Positions 35,262-42,634 of a stretch of 45,835 bases of DNA are shown here, one piece after another. Every line of letters starts with the position of its first letter. Within the stretch, counting starts at the first letter, position 1. Source of the stretch: Candidatus Edwardsiibacteriota bacterium (GTDB lineage: Bacteria > Edwardsbacteria > AC1 > EtOH8); the NCBI GenBank assembly GCA_020053305.1, contig JAGVNJ010000028.1, positions 1 to 45,835 on the forward strand, written 5' to 3'. The notes below the pieces were generated by a model that did no database searches, was not told the origin of the DNA, and worked only from the letters and a program-made list of their open reading frames with translations. The translations under genes and the position numbers were made by a program.

Positions 35262-36509
35262 CTATTTTTCCCCTGAACTTTTGCCTGCCAGAAACCCGGT
35301 GGACCAGGCTATCTGCAGGTTATACCCACCGCAGGGCCCATCCAGGTCCAGCATCTCTCCGCAGAAATATAATCCCTTGATCTTTTTAGATCCCATAGTG
35401 GCCTGGTCTATCCCATCCGGATCCACTCCGCCGGCCGTCACCACCGCTTCGTCGAAGCCGCGCAGTCCCGTTATAGTAAAGCGGATATCTTTTAAAAGTT
35501 CGATGACTTTTTTGCGCTGCCCGGCATTCAGCTGGTTGACCCTCAGGTCTTCGCTTATCCCGCACAGTGCTATGAACACCGGGATCAGCTTGGCCGGCAG
35601 ATATTCCTTGATGAAAATCTTGAAGGTCTTTTTGCCGGAGGCCGGTATCTCGCGCTGCAGTCGTTTGGCGATGGTCTCCTCATCCAGGGCCGGCTTCAGG
35701 TCCAGCCGGCAGTCCACCGGGCCGTCATCCAGCCAGGGGCCGACCGCCCGACTGGCATCCAGCACTATAGGGCCGGAGATGCCGTAATGGGTGAAAAGCA
35801 TCTCCCCGAAGAATTTTATTTTTTTGGAGCCCTGGGCAAACGTCAGCTCCGCATTTTTGAGGCTTAAACCCTGCAGTTCCTTTACGAAATCCTCTTTGAC
35901 ATTGAGCGGCACATCCGAAGGCTTCAAGGGAGTGACCGTATGGCCCAGGGCGATAGCCCAGGAATACCCATCGCCGGTGGAGCCGGTGCCGGGATAGGAC
36001 TTGCCTCCGGCGGCGATTATCAATCTGGCTGATTTGTAAACTTCGGTCCCGGCCGTGATGCTGAATCCTTCCCGCTCTTTGATGATGCCCGAGACCCGGG
36101 CATTGGTAATCACTTTGACCTTTCCGGCCGAAAGATATCTCTCCAGGGCCTCCAGCACATCGCGGGAGTTGTCGCTCTCCGGGAAGTAGCGCCCACCACG
36201 TTCCAGCTTGGTCTTAAGGCCCAGCTCCTCGAAGAATTTTAGCGTGGCCTCAAAGCCGAAACGGGTCAGCGGGCCGAACAGGAAACGGGCCCTGGGGCCG
36301 CAATCGGCGATGAATTTCTTTACCTCCAGGTTATTGGTGATATTGCATCGGCCCTGGCCGGTGATCAGCAGTTTCCGGCCCAAAGATGACATTTTTTCCA
36401 ATAATACAACAGACGATCCGCTTTTGGCTGCCGTTCCGGCCGCCATCATGCCTGCAGGACCACCGCCGATGACTATTACATCTATTTTTGATTTTTCCGA
36501 AGTAGCGAT
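35262..36509 (-). CDS. BaiN/HI0933-family FAD-dependent oxidoreductase with probable AUC start
   Basis: This flavoprotein carries an N-terminal FAD motif (D-V-I-V-I-G-G-G-P-A-G), a Q-G-R-C-N-I-T-N segment typical of the family, and a C-terminal G-G-V-D-P-D-G-I...C-G-E-M-L-D-L-D-G-P-C-G-G-Y-N-L-Q-I-A. The first standard start is ATG at 36449, which would delete the G-G-G-P-A-G loop. In frame upstream, ATC at 36509 lies eight bases after AAGG and gives a full 415-residue protein; no ATG, GTG or TTG occurs between it and the promoter. An unseen base error is the alternative. Reaction unknown; relatives are called aminoacetone oxidase or BaiN. It heads the polysaccharide run. Confidence 0.8.
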   Translation of the reverse strand: MATSEKSKIDVIVIGGGPAGMMAAGTAAKSGSSVVLLEKMSSLGRKLLITGQGRCNITNNLEVKKFIADCGPRARFLFGPLTRFGFEATLKFFEELGLKTKLERGGRYFPESDNSRDVLEALERYLSAGKVKVITNARVSGIIKEREGFSITAGTEVYKSARLIIAAGGKSYPGTGSTGDGYSWAIALGHTVTPLKPSDVPLNVKEDFVKELQGLSLKNAELTFAQGSKKIKFFGEMLFTHYGISGPIVLDASRAVGPWLDDGPVDCRLDLKPALDEETIAKRLQREIPASGKKTFKIFIKEYLPAKLIPVFIALCGISEDLRVNQLNAGQRKKVIELLKDIRFTITGLRGFDEAVVTAGGVDPDGIDQATMGSKKIKGLYFCGEMLDLDGPCGGYNLQIAWSTGFLAGKSSGEK

Positions 36510-36545
36510 AAAAATGACCTTATTTGTGTATCTACAATAACTTAC

Positions 36546-36575
36546 ATAATACCAAATTTTATGTCAACTTTGCAA
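36546..36575 (-). promoter_or_regulatory. Probable promoter of the flavoprotein-polysaccharide operon
   Basis: On the minus strand TTGCAA (36570-36575) and TATTAT (36546-36551) are 18 bases apart. A perfect TTGACA (36563-36568) lies within the same stretch and could serve a weaker -10 (TAAGTT) 17 bases downstream. Transcription would start near 36539, leaving a leader of about 30 bases. Confidence 0.55.
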
Positions 36576-36610
36576 TATATTTGTGAAAAATATTTAATTT
36601 TTATTCTTTT

Positions 36611-36661
36611 ACCGCTAAGACGCTAAGCCTGCCCTGAGTGAAATCGAAGGGGACGCAAAGG
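36611..36661. repeat. Inverted CTTTGCGTCT-family repeat interrupted by a CCCTGAGTGAAATCGAAGGG unit
   Basis: ACCGCTAAGACGCTAAG (36611-36627) and ACGCAAAGG (36653-36661) belong together. The 25 bases between them are a TCGAAGGG-type repeat of another family. This is one repeat nested in another, and part of the 547-base gene-free stretch 36510-37056. Confidence 0.5.
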
Positions 36662-36677
36662 TTTTTAGGTTAGCCCG

Positions 36678-36965
36678 TCATTGCGAAATGACTTCCCCGC
36701 TTCCCTTATGAAGCAATCCACAATTGTCCTTCCCGAGCAATCGGGAATCCACGGTACCAGCTTCCCCTCTAAAAAGAGGGGATCGAGAGGGGTGAGCCAT
36801 AAACCGACCTCTCCCCTACCCACTTCGATAGAAAAACAATGGGGCATCCTCAGTGCAGGCTTTCCCCGATGCGGGGAGGGATATAAAAGCCCCCTCCATA
36901 TTGGAGGGGGTTGGCCTGTCCGCCTATATGGACTACCGGCTAATGGCGGAGGGCGGTCATTGCGA
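36678..36965. repeat. Dense block of palindromic intergenic repeats
   Basis: At least four units can be told apart: GTCATTGCG...GAAGCAATCC (36678-36719), CCTTCCCGAGCAATCGGGAA (36728-36747), CCCCTCTAAAAAGAGGGG (36765-36782), and CCCCCTCCATATTGGAGGGGG (36891-36911). A second GTCATTGCGAAATGCC begins near 36957. Open frames across the block only translate repeats. I see no gene here. Confidence 0.55.
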
Positions 36966-36991
36966 AATGCCTACAAAACCGCACTTCGGGC

Positions 36992-37019
36992 AAAAAAACA
37001 GGCCTCATATTGAGGCCTG
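36992..37019 (-). terminator. Intrinsic terminator after the HEAT-repeat gene
   Basis: On the minus strand CAGGCCTCA and TGAGGCCTG form a perfect 9-bp stem with a 3-base loop, followed by seven T. It lies 38 bases beyond the stop at 37057. Confidence 0.88.
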
Positions 37020-37056
37020 GATGATTTTGGGCGATGCCATTCATGTCGTGGTATAA

Positions 37057-37977
37057 TTAATTGTTCAATAATCCTTCATCGTTTAAATTTATTTTTTCAA
37101 ATTCAGAAATGGCTGCATCTTTAATATCTTTATCAGAATCATTACTTATTAAATATTCCAAGATTGGTATTACAGATTTATCTTTCAACAAGCCCAAGTA
37201 TCCTATTTGCTTAACAACTGCTATCCTTACATCTTTGTTAGGGTCGTACATCATTGGTAATAAATACGGTATGGCATTATGAAATCCCACCGAAGTTAAC
37301 ACTTTTACCGCAAGGATCCGTGTTTCAGTATCTTGGTTTGTTAAGGCAATATTATATACAATTGGCAGCACTTTGGCCGGGTCATATCTTTGCTCATTTA
37401 GAAGTTCTGATTCAATTCTATAAGTGTTGTTTAACTCAACTTTAATCCTCTCGCCTTTTGCATTTTTTAACTTCTTTATAATATTGTTGGTTTTTCTTGT
37501 TCTAGTTCTCTGTAAAATGATTTTAATAAGTTCATCAATATCATTTCTTTCTAACCTGCTTTGTATATTATTTTTACTTTTTTTAATCTCAGCAAGATTA
37601 GATTCATCAGCAATGTTCGTTAATATACGTTTTATACTTTGCTTAATTCCCCAAATTGGGTCGATGCCTGTAGCAAGCGTGCCCGGCAATATTTTTATCG
37701 GTTCTTTTCTTTCAACTATTTTTAAAAGCACCGTCAAACACCTTTTATCTTTCAAATAATTTAATATTTTTAAAGCTTCATGTATTTTAGCAATGTCAAC
37801 TTCTATTTCTGAATCCAATAATTTGCTTACCTCTGACAAGGAATTAGCATACATTTGCGCCCTTGTTGCATTAAATAAAGTCAGCAAGGTATCCTTTTGA
37901 TCTATTGCCAAAACATTGTTTGGAAATAATGCTATAATTAGTAATGTTACAAACGTTGTTACTTTAATCGTTTTCAT
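37057..37977 (-). CDS. Secreted HEAT-repeat protein, AT-rich
   Basis: This 306-residue protein has a signal peptide (hydrophobic to about residue 24, N-N-V-L-A). The C-terminal half holds HEAT/PBS-type helical repeats (E-T-R-I-L-A-V-K-V-L-T-S-V-G, D-V-R-I-A-V-V-K-Q-I-G-Y-L-G, D-I-K-D-A-A-I-S-E-F-E-K-I). Such repeats form protein-binding superhelices. The middle is Lys/Arg-rich. Its base composition is much more A/T-rich than surrounding genes, and it has its own promoter and terminator, so it is probably an acquired single-gene unit. Partner and role are unknown. Confidence 0.75.
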   Translation of the reverse strand: MKTIKVTTFVTLLIIALFPNNVLAIDQKDTLLTLFNATRAQMYANSLSEVSKLLDSEIEVDIAKIHEALKILNYLKDKRCLTVLLKIVERKEPIKILPGTLATGIDPIWGIKQSIKRILTNIADESNLAEIKKSKNNIQSRLERNDIDELIKIILQRTRTRKTNNIIKKLKNAKGERIKVELNNTYRIESELLNEQRYDPAKVLPIVYNIALTNQDTETRILAVKVLTSVGFHNAIPYLLPMMYDPNKDVRIAVVKQIGYLGLLKDKSVIPILEYLISNDSDKDIKDAAISEFEKINLNDEGLLNN

Positions 37978-38029
37978 TTATATTATCCTCTCTATAAACC
38001 ATAATTAATTCTTTTTATAATCGCATATG

Positions 38030-38058
38030 AATATACAATTTAATCCTTATATTTTCAA
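38030..38058 (-). promoter_or_regulatory. Sigma-70 promoter of the HEAT-repeat gene
   Basis: On the minus strand TTGAAA (38053-38058) and TATATT (38030-38035) are exactly 17 bases apart, about 50 bases ahead of the ATG. An AGAGAGGA ribosome binding site follows. Confidence 0.6.
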
Positions 38059-38073
38059 GATAATTCTACAGAC

Positions 38074-38105
38074 AAAAAGCCCCTTCATTGCTGAAGGGGC
38101 TTTTT
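38074..38105 (-). terminator. Intrinsic terminator of ppdK
   Basis: CCCCTTC and GAAGGGG arms form a stem extended by flanking A/T pairs, with five T after it on the minus strand. It starts 13 bases beyond the ppdK stop. The symmetric A and T runs could let it work in both directions, but no plus-strand gene ends here. Confidence 0.9.
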
Positions 38106-38117
38106 ATATGATTCTGG

Positions 38118-40994
38118 TTACTTCTTGCCTTTTTTCAATGCGGACACCGAGCCTCGTCGAGGTGTGCCTTTTTTCTTGACTGCTTTTTTCACAGCCTTCT
38201 TGGTTGTGGACACCGAGCCGCGTCGAGGTGTCGCTTTCAACTTTGAACTTTTAACTTTTAAACCTTTTTTATCCGCTTTCATGTCTTTTATCGCCGCCTG
38301 GGCCAGCGCCAGCCTGGCGATCGGCACCCGGAACGGCGAGCAGGAAACGTAGTTCATTCCGGCCCGGTGGCAGAACTCAACCGAGGATGGCTCCCCGCCA
38401 TGCTCCCCGCAGATGCCCACCTTCAGGTTGGGCCTGGCGGCCCGGCCCCGCTTGATGCCGATCTCGATCAACTCGCCCACGCCCTCCTGGTCCAGCATCT
38501 GGAAGGGATCGGCCGGCAGGATCTTCTTTTCCACGTAATCCGGCACGAAGCCTCCGATGTCGTCGCGGGAGAAACCGAAGGTCATCTGGGTCAGGTCGTT
38601 GGTGCCGTAGCTGAAGAACTCGGCGGTCTCGGCGATCCGGCCGGCGGTCAGCGCCGCCCGCGGGATCTCGATCATGGTGCCGTACATGTAATCTATCTTC
38701 TTGACGCCGTACTTGGCGCATACCTCGGCGTAGATCCTGTCCACTATGGCCTTCTGGTCCACCAGCTCGTTCTTCATCCCCACCACCGGGACCATGATCT
38801 CAGGCATGATATTCTTGCCTTCCTTGACCAGCTCCACGGCGGATTCCAGCACGGCCCGCACCTGCATCTCGGTTATCTCGGGATAGGTGACGCCTAATCT
38901 GACACCGCGGTGGCCCATCATGGGGTTGGACTCGTGCAGATCGTCGGCCCGTTTATCGAGCGCTTCGGCGGTGATGCCCAGAGCCTGGGCCAGCTTGTTG
39001 CGCTCGTCCTGGCGGGTGGGCACGAACTCGTGCAGCGGCGGATCCAGCAGCCGGATGGTGACCGGGAATCCGTCCATCACCTCCAAAGTGGCCTTGATGT
39101 CCTTCTTGACGAAGGGATACAGCTCGGCCAGGGCCGCCCGGCGCTCCTCGACGCTCTGGGAGATAATCATCTTGCGCAGGCAGAACAGCGGGGCCTCCGA
39201 ATTCTTGCCATAGAACATGTGCTCGGTGCGGAACAGCCCGATGCCCTCCGCCCCGAAACCGCGCGCTTTGGCGGCATCCTCCGGGGTGTCGGCGTTGGTG
39301 CGGACGTTCAGCTTGCGGAAAGAGTCGACGTATTTCATGAATTCGACGAAATATTCGTTCTCTAATGGCCGTGCTGGCATGGTTTGAATCATGCCTTCAT
39401 AAACATGTCCCTTAGTTCCGTTTAATGAAATCCAATCACCCTCTTTTATAACAATGTCTCCTGCTTGAAAGATTTTACGTTCAATATCAACATGGATGCC
39501 ACCAGCACCGACTATACAACACTTTCCCCAACCGCGGGCTACAAGCGCCGCATGTGAGGTCATCCCCCCACGAGCAGTTAAAATAGCCTGTGCTGCTCTC
39601 ATCCCCTCGACATCTTCGGGGTTTGTTTCTTCGCGCACCAATACTATCCTTTTACTATCTTTAGCCCACTTTACTGCTTCAGATGCAGTAAATACAACCT
39701 GTCCCGACGCACCACCTGGGCCAGCAGGAAGACCCTTAGCAAAGGGTTTTTTCTGCAACTCCGACATGGGATCAAGAATAGGAAGTAACAGTTCATTCAA
39801 CTGATCCGGTGTTGGGCGGGTCACAGCGATCTTGGTGTCAATCAGTTTTTCTCGTTTCATTTCAACAGCCATGCGGACTGCCGCAGTGCCGGTACGTTTG
39901 CCAATCCGGCACTGCAACATCCACAGCTGGCCTTCCTGGATGGTGAATTCTATATCCTGCATGTCGCGGTAGTGCTTCTCCAGACGGTTCCTAAAGCCAT
40001 TCAGTTCCTTGTAGACCTCCGGCATGGCGGTCTGCAGGGAGGGCATATGCTTGTTCTGCTCGTTCTTGGTGTCCTCGTTCAGTGGATTGGGGGTGCGGAT
40101 GCCGGCCACCACGTCCTCGCCCTGAGCGTTGACCAGCCATTCCCCGTAGAAGTGGTTGTCACCGTTGGCCGGGTTGCGGGAGAAAGCCACCCCGGTGGCG
40201 GAGGATTCGCCCATGTTGCCGAACACCATGGCCTGCACGTTGACCGCGGTTCCCCACTCGTCGGGGATGCCCTCTATCCGGCGGTAGGAGATGGCCCGCT
40301 TGCCGTTCCAGGAGGAGAACACCGCCCCGATGCCGCCCCACAGCTGGTCCCTGGCGTTATCCGGGAAATCTTTTCCGATGACCTCTTTGACTTTGGCTTT
40401 GAAGCGGTCGCATAATTCGATCAGATCTTTCTCGGTCAGGTCGGCGTCGGTCTTGTACCCCTTGTTCTTCTTGACCTCGCCCAACATATCGTCCAGCTGC
40501 CGGCGAATACCCTGGCCCTCTTTGGGCTCCAACCCGGCGGCCTTTTCCATCACCACGTCGGAATACATCATGATCAGCCGGCGGTAGGCGTCGTAGACAA
40601 AGCGGGGGTTGTTGGCCTTCTTAATCATACCGGGGATGGTGGTCGAACACAGGCCGACGTTCAGCACGGTCTCCATCATGCCGGGCATGGAGCTGCGGGC
40701 CCCGGAACGCACCGAAAGCAGCAGCGGATCATTTTTATCGCCGAACTTCATGCCCATCACCTTTTCCACCTTGGCCAGGGCGGTCTCCACCTGTTTTTTA
40801 AGCTCCGGCGGATATTTTTTGTTGTTCTTGTAGAAGACGGTGCACATCTCGGTGGAGATGGTGAATCCGGCCGGAACCGGGATCCCCAGGTGGCACATTT
40901 CGGCCAGGTTGGCGCCCTTGCCGCCTAAAAGATTCTTGTCGCTGGCGTTTCCTTCGGCCGATTTTCCGCCGAAGAAATAGACATACTTGGACAT
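38118..40994 (-). CDS. ppdK: Pyruvate, phosphate dikinase with a repeat-derived C-terminal tail
   Basis: PPDK interconverts pyruvate, ATP and Pi with PEP, AMP and PPi. The start at 40994 (MSKYVYFFGG) has a GGAGG site seven bases upstream; a longer frame exists but lacks one. Domains in order are the ATP-grasp part (about 1-370), the swivelling phosphohistidine domain with G-G-M-T-S-H at 476-481 (H481), and the PEP-binding barrel with catalytic C-S-P-F-R-V-P-I-A-R-L-A. The first about 910 residues match the family. The last about 50 are basic, with T-P-R-R-G-S-V-S twice, translated from dispersed repeats. The stretch around 39365-39915 differs from its flanks in codon use. The gene is probably monocistronic. 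Confidence 0.95.
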   Translation of the reverse strand: MSKYVYFFGGKSAEGNASDKNLLGGKGANLAEMCHLGIPVPAGFTISTEMCTVFYKNNKKYPPELKKQVETALAKVEKVMGMKFGDKNDPLLLSVRSGARSSMPGMMETVLNVGLCSTTIPGMIKKANNPRFVYDAYRRLIMMYSDVVMEKAAGLEPKEGQGIRRQLDDMLGEVKKNKGYKTDADLTEKDLIELCDRFKAKVKEVIGKDFPDNARDQLWGGIGAVFSSWNGKRAISYRRIEGIPDEWGTAVNVQAMVFGNMGESSATGVAFSRNPANGDNHFYGEWLVNAQGEDVVAGIRTPNPLNEDTKNEQNKHMPSLQTAMPEVYKELNGFRNRLEKHYRDMQDIEFTIQEGQLWMLQCRIGKRTGTAAVRMAVEMKREKLIDTKIAVTRPTPDQLNELLLPILDPMSELQKKPFAKGLPAGPGGASGQVVFTASEAVKWAKDSKRIVLVREETNPEDVEGMRAAQAILTARGGMTSHAALVARGWGKCCIVGAGGIHVDIERKIFQAGDIVIKEGDWISLNGTKGHVYEGMIQTMPARPLENEYFVEFMKYVDSFRKLNVRTNADTPEDAAKARGFGAEGIGLFRTEHMFYGKNSEAPLFCLRKMIISQSVEERRAALAELYPFVKKDIKATLEVMDGFPVTIRLLDPPLHEFVPTRQDERNKLAQALGITAEALDKRADDLHESNPMMGHRGVRLGVTYPEITEMQVRAVLESAVELVKEGKNIMPEIMVPVVGMKNELVDQKAIVDRIYAEVCAKYGVKKIDYMYGTMIEIPRAALTAGRIAETAEFFSYGTNDLTQMTFGFSRDDIGGFVPDYVEKKILPADPFQMLDQEGVGELIEIGIKRGRAARPNLKVGICGEHGGEPSSVEFCHRAGMNYVSCSPFRVPIARLALAQAAIKDMKADKKGLKVKSSKLKATPRRGSVSTTKKAVKKAVKKKGTPRRGSVSALKKGKK
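38143..38166. repeat. GACACCGAG...GAGGTGT repeat inside ppdK, copy A
   Basis: This 24-base near-palindrome is translated as T-P-R-R-G-S-V-S. It matches copy B at 38209-38232 at 22 of 24 positions, in the same orientation. Confidence 0.75.
38209..38232. repeat. GACACCGAG...GAGGTGT repeat inside ppdK, copy B
   Basis: This is the second in-frame copy, 66 bases from copy A. Its arms GACACC and GGTGTC are exact. It is translated as T-P-R-R-G-S-V-S. Confidence 0.75.
38234..38261. repeat. A/T-patterned repeat inside ppdK
   Basis: The plus strand reads CTTTCAACTTTGAACTTTTA and on in the same rhythm; it is the same type as the intergenic copy at 4040-4061. It is translated as part of L-K-V-K-S-S-K-L-K-A. 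Confidence 0.55.
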
Positions 40995-41030
40995 TTGAAC
41001 TCCTCCTGCCGTGATCACACGGCAATATAT

Positions 41031-41092
41031 ATTATAGATTGTTAGTTTTCAAAACAAAGGATAATTTTAGCACAAATGAATTTGATTTGCAA
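41031..41092 (-). promoter_or_regulatory. Promoter region of ppdK
   Basis: On the minus strand TTGCAA (41087-41092) and TAAAAT (41064-41069) are 17 bases apart, with TG one base ahead of the -10 (extended type). A second -10-like TATAAT at 41031-41036 lacks a clear -35. A GCCGTG/CACGGC inverted repeat (41009-41024) sits between these and the ribosome binding site and may be an operator or leader hairpin. Confidence 0.6.
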
Positions 41093-41105
41093 CGGGATGT
41101 TTTTT

Positions 41106-41216
41106 GACCTCACCCCGCCCTCTCCAAAAGCATTTGGAGAGGGAAAACAACAAACCCCCTCCGCATCGGAGGGGGCCAAGGGGGCGGTCATAAGGGCGGG
41201 TTTAAAACCCGCCCCT
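41106..41216. repeat. Three palindromic repeats in series
   Basis: The units are 41106-41143 (CCTCACCCCGCCCTCTCC then GGAGAGGG, same family as the copy inside the FG-GAP gene), 41154-41176 (CCCCCTCCGCATCGGAGGGGG) and 41194-41216 (GGGCGGGTTT/AAACCCGCCC). Each is a strong hairpin. Together they fill the gap between the ASCH gene and the ppdK promoter and may also stop read-through. Confidence 0.65.
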
Positions 41217-41231
41217 ATGGTATAACAATAT

Positions 41232-41603
41232 TTATTGAAATATCATTTTTCCGTCATCAAATTCCATTTCATATATTTTCCTTTTCGCCGGAACAGCATA
41301 CGGATAATCAATCTTTCTTATATTTGACAAGATCCATGCATGCCAGCCATTTTCGTATGTTGCTGCGCATGATGCCTTAAGATCATTTTCTTCCCATGGC
41401 CTGACTGCAATCACATCGACCATTGCCACAACCATGCCATTTTCTTCCGGGTATTGCTTCGAAAGATAATTGTCGTTTTCCACTATGATCAGATTCTTCA
41501 AAGGTAAAGACGGCAGTTCCCACCTTCTGACCTCAATGGTTTTAATTCCTCTGGCTATATTTACGCCGTTGGGTATAACGATTGATAGGCATTTATATAT
41601 CAT
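41232..41603 (-). CDS. ASCH-domain protein
   Basis: This 123-residue protein resembles the ASCH fold, a PUA-related beta-barrel thought to bind RNA or nucleotides. The N-terminus C-L-S-I-V-I-P-N-G-V-N-I-A-R-G-I-K-T-I-E-V-R-R-W fits the family pattern (L-S-I-x-x-P...G-x-K-T-x-E-x-R), and G-M-V-V-A-M-V-D-V matches the core strand. The C-terminus contains a W-H-A-W-I-L segment. Base composition is A/T-rich. It begins nine bases after the xerC stop and is probably co-transcribed. No partner is known; toxin-like or RNA-processing roles proposed for ASCH proteins cannot be chosen between here. Confidence 0.65.
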   Translation of the reverse strand: MIYKCLSIVIPNGVNIARGIKTIEVRRWELPSLPLKNLIIVENDNYLSKQYPEENGMVVAMVDVIAVRPWEENDLKASCAATYENGWHAWILSNIRKIDYPYAVPAKRKIYEMEFDDGKMIFQ

Positions 41604-41612
41604 AGAAATATT

Positions 41613-42485
41613 CTATTCCTGCTCATCATCATCATCCGCTCGGGGATGGGCTTGCTGGTAGACCTTTTTCAGCCGGTCGGTGGTGATATGGGTGTATATC
41701 TGGGTGGTGGACAGGTTGGCATGGCCCAATAATTCCTTGACCGCCTTAAGATCAGCGCCTCTATCCAATAGATGAGTGGCAAAAGAATGGCGCAGGACGT
41801 GGGGGCTGGCCTTGCCGCCGTAATGGGCTGAGCGGATACGGGCCTGAACGATCCTCTGCAGTTGCCTTCGGTTGAGGGCCTTCCCTCGCGCCCCCAGGAA
41901 AACTATTTCCTGATTCTCCCGCCCGGCAATATATTTTTTCAAAGCGCTGATGGATTCGCGGGTTAAAGGCGCAATCCTTTGTTTGCTGCCCTTGCCCATG
42001 ACCTTTACCTGCCCGCCGGAAAGGTCCAGATCCCCGACCTTCAGGCCCAGCAATTCCGACGACCGCAATCCGCTGCCGTATAACAGCTCCATTAGGGCAT
42101 TGTTTCGGGTGGTTTCCTCCGGCTTTTCCTGTCCGGGTTGGACGGCATTCTCCGCCTGTTTCTCGGAAAGAAATGAAGGTAGCTTCTTGTCCAATTTGGG
42201 GGATCTCAAGCCCAAGGCGGGATTGGAGGGAATGATGTTCTCCCGGGCGCAGTATTTAAAGAAGGCTTTGATGGCCGAAAGCTTCCTGGCCGCAGAGCGT
42301 TTGTCCAGTCCCTGCCTCTGTAGTATACCCAGGTAATTACGGATGGTATTACGGTCGATCTTATTCAGATCTTCTTGTTTGAAGTGATCGAAGAATTGCC
42401 GCAGGTCCCGCTGATAGGCCTGGCAGGTGTTGTCTGCCAGATTGCGCTGGACTTTGATATATGTTATGAATTTATTAATGGGCAT
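41613..42485 (-). CDS. xerC: Tyrosine recombinase XerC
   Basis: This 290-residue recombinase has the complete active site: R141, H229, R232, H255 and Y264, with the N-terminal DNA-binding domain at about 1-85. It is clearly distinct from the XerD at 16979-17875 and carries an acidic tail (D-D-D-D-E-Q-E). XerC and XerD would act together on dif in dimer resolution. Which of the two is C or D is assigned by general resemblance only. It is followed by the ASCH gene nine bases away. Confidence 0.85.
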   Translation of the reverse strand: MPINKFITYIKVQRNLADNTCQAYQRDLRQFFDHFKQEDLNKIDRNTIRNYLGILQRQGLDKRSAARKLSAIKAFFKYCARENIIPSNPALGLRSPKLDKKLPSFLSEKQAENAVQPGQEKPEETTRNNALMELLYGSGLRSSELLGLKVGDLDLSGGQVKVMGKGSKQRIAPLTRESISALKKYIAGRENQEIVFLGARGKALNRRQLQRIVQARIRSAHYGGKASPHVLRHSFATHLLDRGADLKAVKELLGHANLSTTQIYTHITTDRLKKVYQQAHPRADDDDEQE

Positions 42486-42612
42486 TTATTTTAAAAATAT
42501 CAATTCATTCTGTCACCATGAGACTTGCCTAATATCTTACTAGCCGAACGGGTGACGGTTCCTTATCCCTCAACTTGTGTTACCTCGAAGTCCCCTCGGG
42601 ATGACATCAGTT

Positions 42613-42634
42613 CCTTTGCGTCTCAGCGGTTCAA
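42613..42634. repeat. Dispersed repeat, CCTTTGCGTCTCAGCGGTTC copy
   Basis: This copy of the CTTTGCGTCT family ends three bases past the diguanylate cyclase stop codon (42631), so it overlaps the last codon. A CCTCGAAGTCCCCTCGGGATGACA-like fragment lies just before it. Confidence 0.5.

Noticed and set aside
36681-37013. Plus-strand 110-codon frame
   Set aside because: It runs through several palindromic repeats; the peptide is only translated repeat.
41009-41024. CRP-like site in the GCCGTG/CACGGC palindrome before ppdK
   Set aside because: Only the central GTGATCAC resembles such a site; spacing is wrong. Kept as an unnamed inverted repeat within the promoter entry.
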